This document shows positions 62,398-64,000 of a stretch of DNA of 64,000 nt, one piece after another. Position 1 is the first letter of the stretch; every line of letters starts with the position of its first letter. The position numbers and the translations under genes are program-made. The stretch covers positions 29,010 through 93,009 of the forward strand of contig NZ_BALU01000009.1 of assembly GCF_000615285.1 (NCBI RefSeq). Reading direction: 5' to 3'. The notes beneath the pieces are model-generated. The model was not told the origin of the DNA. It did no database searches and saw nothing but the letters and a program-made list of their open reading frames with translations. The DNA comes from Lactobacillus kitasatonis DSM 16761 = JCM 1039. Its GTDB lineage: Bacteria > Bacillota > Bacilli > Lactobacillales > Lactobacillaceae.

Positions 62398-62994
62398 ATG
62401 AAAGCATGAAGTTAGTCAGTTCCGCAAGTTTAATTGTTGGTGCAGCTTTAAGTTTAGCTGCTTGTGGTCAAAATAATAAGAGTGCAACCTAACGGCAAGC
62501 CACTTAACATTCACTTCTTGGCAATGAGCGGTAGTGCCGTTCAAGAGCCAATCGTGCAAAATTACATTCAACAATGGAGAAAGATTGGTTTGCACGTTAG
62601 CTTAGCAGGCGGCAGATTAACGGAATTCAACTCCTTCTATGACAAACTTGACCACGACGATAAAGGCATCGACATGTTTATGGCTTCATGGTCACTTTCA
62701 AGTGAACCTTCACCAAGGGGGATGTACATTGAGACCAACCCAATGAATGATTCAAGATTTGCTACCAAGGAAAACAACAAGTTGCTTGATGAAATCGACT
62801 CAACCAAGTTATTCAATCACAAATACAGAGTTAATGCTTTCCACAAATGGCAACAATATATGAACGATGAAGCTTACATTGCGCCATTAACTAATTCATA
62901 CTCAATTCAAGCTGTAAATAATAAATTGGTTAATTACTCACTTAAGCCTTCTGTTTCTAATAGCATGTGGTACAAGGTAGGTTACGCTAAGTAA
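62398..62994 (+). pseudogene. Oligopeptide-binding lipoprotein OppA, central part deleted
   Basis: The signal peptide KLVSSASLIVGAALSLAACG (lipobox LAAC) from ATG 62406 runs only to SAT and a TAA at 62491. The reading then jumps to the OppA C-terminus (PNGKPLNIHFLAMSGSAVQE, then MASWSLSSEPSPRGMYIE) ending YKVGYAK at 62994. A full OppA is about 550 to 590 aa; here roughly 400 are missing between. The ATG at 62398 is followed by TGA after two codons, a further shift. No partner opp genes are in the window. Confidence 0.85.
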
Positions 62995-63084
62995 AATTTT
63001 TCATTTTGTATGTGCCCATCGATATTTTTCGTACTATAATAAAGAAAAACAAATGTTTTTGAATTATTAAGGGAGTTTAAAAGG

Positions 63085-63912
63085 ATGAATAACAAATTAA
63101 TCAAAATTACGATGGGTGTCGGTTTAAGTGCTGCTATGCTTCTGGGGAGTGTTGCTGGAGTGAGCCAAGTTGAACCGCAAATAGTACAAGCTGCACGTAG
63201 CTACAAGATTAAGTTGAATTACAAGGCTGTTGTTTACAACGCACGCGGCCAAAGAAAAGGTGCTTTAAAGAACGGTAGAACTGTTACTGCATATGGCATC
63301 AAAAAGATTCACGGCAAGAGATACTACAGCTTAGGTGCAGGCAAGTACATTAAAGTTGCTACTGCTTCTAAGGTAGGCAAGGCTGCTCAACCAGCACAAA
63401 ATACTACAACTGAACAACCAGCAGCTAATACCGAATCAACTTCTGCATCAAGCAAGAGTGGTTTGATGAGCTTGAACAACAGCAAGTTTAAAGAGGAAGC
63501 TGCTGAATCATTCGTAAATCAATTGAATGAAATGAGAAGTCAAAGAGGTTTGCATAAGCTTACTGTTAAGCCAGCTTTGAAGGCTTATGCTCAAACTCGT
63601 GCTAACGAAATCGTAGCCAAGTTTTCACACATCCGTCCAAATGGTAAGAGAACTTCATATGAAGAAAACATCGGCTTGAACAGTGTGCAAGTTTCAACCA
63701 CGCCTCAAGAAGCTGCTAAGGCTTTGCTTGATGAATTTATTTATCATGACCAAGGTTCAAACTGGGCTCACAAGAAGTCACTTTTGAGTAAAGCAAACAA
63801 GACAATTGGTGTAGGTTTCGCCTTTGAAGCAAAGCCAGGCATGGCAACTCAAGGTAACAAGTATCCTGATTACTTGGGCGACCGTATTGCTGTTAATTTG
63901 CAAACTCACTAA
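63085..63912 (+). CDS. Secreted SLAP + CAP (SCP/PR-1-like) domain protein
   Basis: 275 aa. Signal peptide (cleavage near VQAA-RS, residue 37). One SLAP module (YKIKLNYKAVVYNARGQRKG to YIKVATASK, about 40-95) attaches it to the wall. A Thr/Gln/Ala linker to about 125 is followed by a CAP domain (FVNQLNEMRSQRGLHKLTVK; FSHIRPNGKR; SYEENIGL). His and Glu of the CAP pocket are in place. Bacterial CAP proteins may bind lipids or act as putative proteases, with no agreed activity. Same surface-display logic as the protein at 44890. Confidence 0.8.
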   Translation: MNNKLIKITMGVGLSAAMLLGSVAGVSQVEPQIVQAARSYKIKLNYKAVVYNARGQRKGALKNGRTVTAYGIKKIHGKRYYSLGAGKYIKVATASKVGKAAQPAQNTTTEQPAANTESTSASSKSGLMSLNNSKFKEEAAESFVNQLNEMRSQRGLHKLTVKPALKAYAQTRANEIVAKFSHIRPNGKRTSYEENIGLNSVQVSTTPQEAAKALLDEFIYHDQGSNWAHKKSLLSKANKTIGVGFAFEAKPGMATQGNKYPDYLGDRIAVNLQTH

Positions 63913-63934
63913 AGAATAAAAATCGAAGATAAAG

Positions 63935-63975
63935 AAAATGCTCAATACCTGAGATTTGGTATTGAGCATTTTTTG
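63935..63975 (+). terminator. Terminator after CAP protein gene
   Basis: Perfect stem AAAATGCTCAATACC/GGTATTGAGCATTTT with an 8-nt loop. Confidence 0.9.
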
Positions 63976-64000
63976 TTTATTTAAACTATTTTTTTCCCCC

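Noticed and set aside
62130..62400. T-box or known amino-acid riboswitch
   Set aside because: No T-box AGGGTGGNACCGCG sequence or specifier-loop layout is visible, only a mini-ORF and two hairpins.
1..64000. tRNA, rRNA or CRISPR loci
   Set aside because: I looked for cloverleaf-like GTTCRA arms, rRNA segments and regularly spaced repeats and found none.

Overview
The window is low-GC Firmicute chromosome and reads as a Lactobacillus of the acidophilus/helveticus/crispatus group. The evidence is SLAP-type surface proteins, heterodimeric LacLM beta-galactosidase genes, a lacR/lacS/lacA and galKTM block next to galE, an msm sugar ABC locus, and an operon whose gene order matches the bile-inducible two-component operon I remember from L. 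acidophilus. I see no rRNA, tRNA, CRISPR array or intact insertion sequence. Gene decay is conspicuous. At least twelve genes carry frameshifts, nonsense codons or internal deletions, a load typical of dairy-adapted L. helveticus-like genomes, though some one-base events could be assembly errors. Species assignment is inference.

Layout. 0-9.3 kb: housekeeping genes (YfhO membrane protein, divergent class B PBP, rpmG, 5-formyl-THF cyclo-ligase, rhomboid, YqgQ, rhodanese-like, miaA, broken YnbB-like PLP enzyme). 9.3-16.3 kb: glnA, two paralogous lipoproteins, a triply broken MFS pump, ackA. 16.3-27.3 kb: an oligosaccharide locus with two divergent arms, msmEFG-yesL-GH1 on the plus strand and acetyl esterase-alpha-galactosidase-msmK on the minus strand, plus a LacI regulator. 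27.4-40.3 kb: galE, decayed lacM and lacL, lacR, a lacS stub fused to a shredded GH42 gene, an IS30-like transposase tail, an S9 peptidase, frameshifted galK, then galT and galM. 40.3-44.8 kb: MFS genes, a serine-hydrolase relic and a MerR regulator.

44.9-52.9 kb: a SLAP surface protein, then an operon of small alarmone synthetase, response regulator, histidine kinase, MFS exporter, broken OsmC, degenerate aldo-keto reductase and SLAP-like protein. 53-56.2 kb: four predicted secreted or membrane proteins of unknown function. 56.2-64 kb: isochorismatase, YjeM-type permease, flavin-binding protein, an Mrr relic, ASCH protein, broken NAD(P)-binding protein, NADH peroxidase/oxidase, an unusual two-hairpin leader with a mini-ORF ahead of a collapsed oppA, and a SLAP+CAP secreted protein.

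How it works together: galE, lacL, lacS and galK promoters each carry a related AT-rich operator plus a catabolite-responsive element (cre), so they look like one LacR/CcpA regulon. Lactose uptake and hydrolysis and galactokinase are all broken while galE, galT, galM and lacR survive. The intact msm locus is therefore probably the working galactoside route here. Reference-gene comparisons are from memory or from the alternative reading frame; no database search was run.
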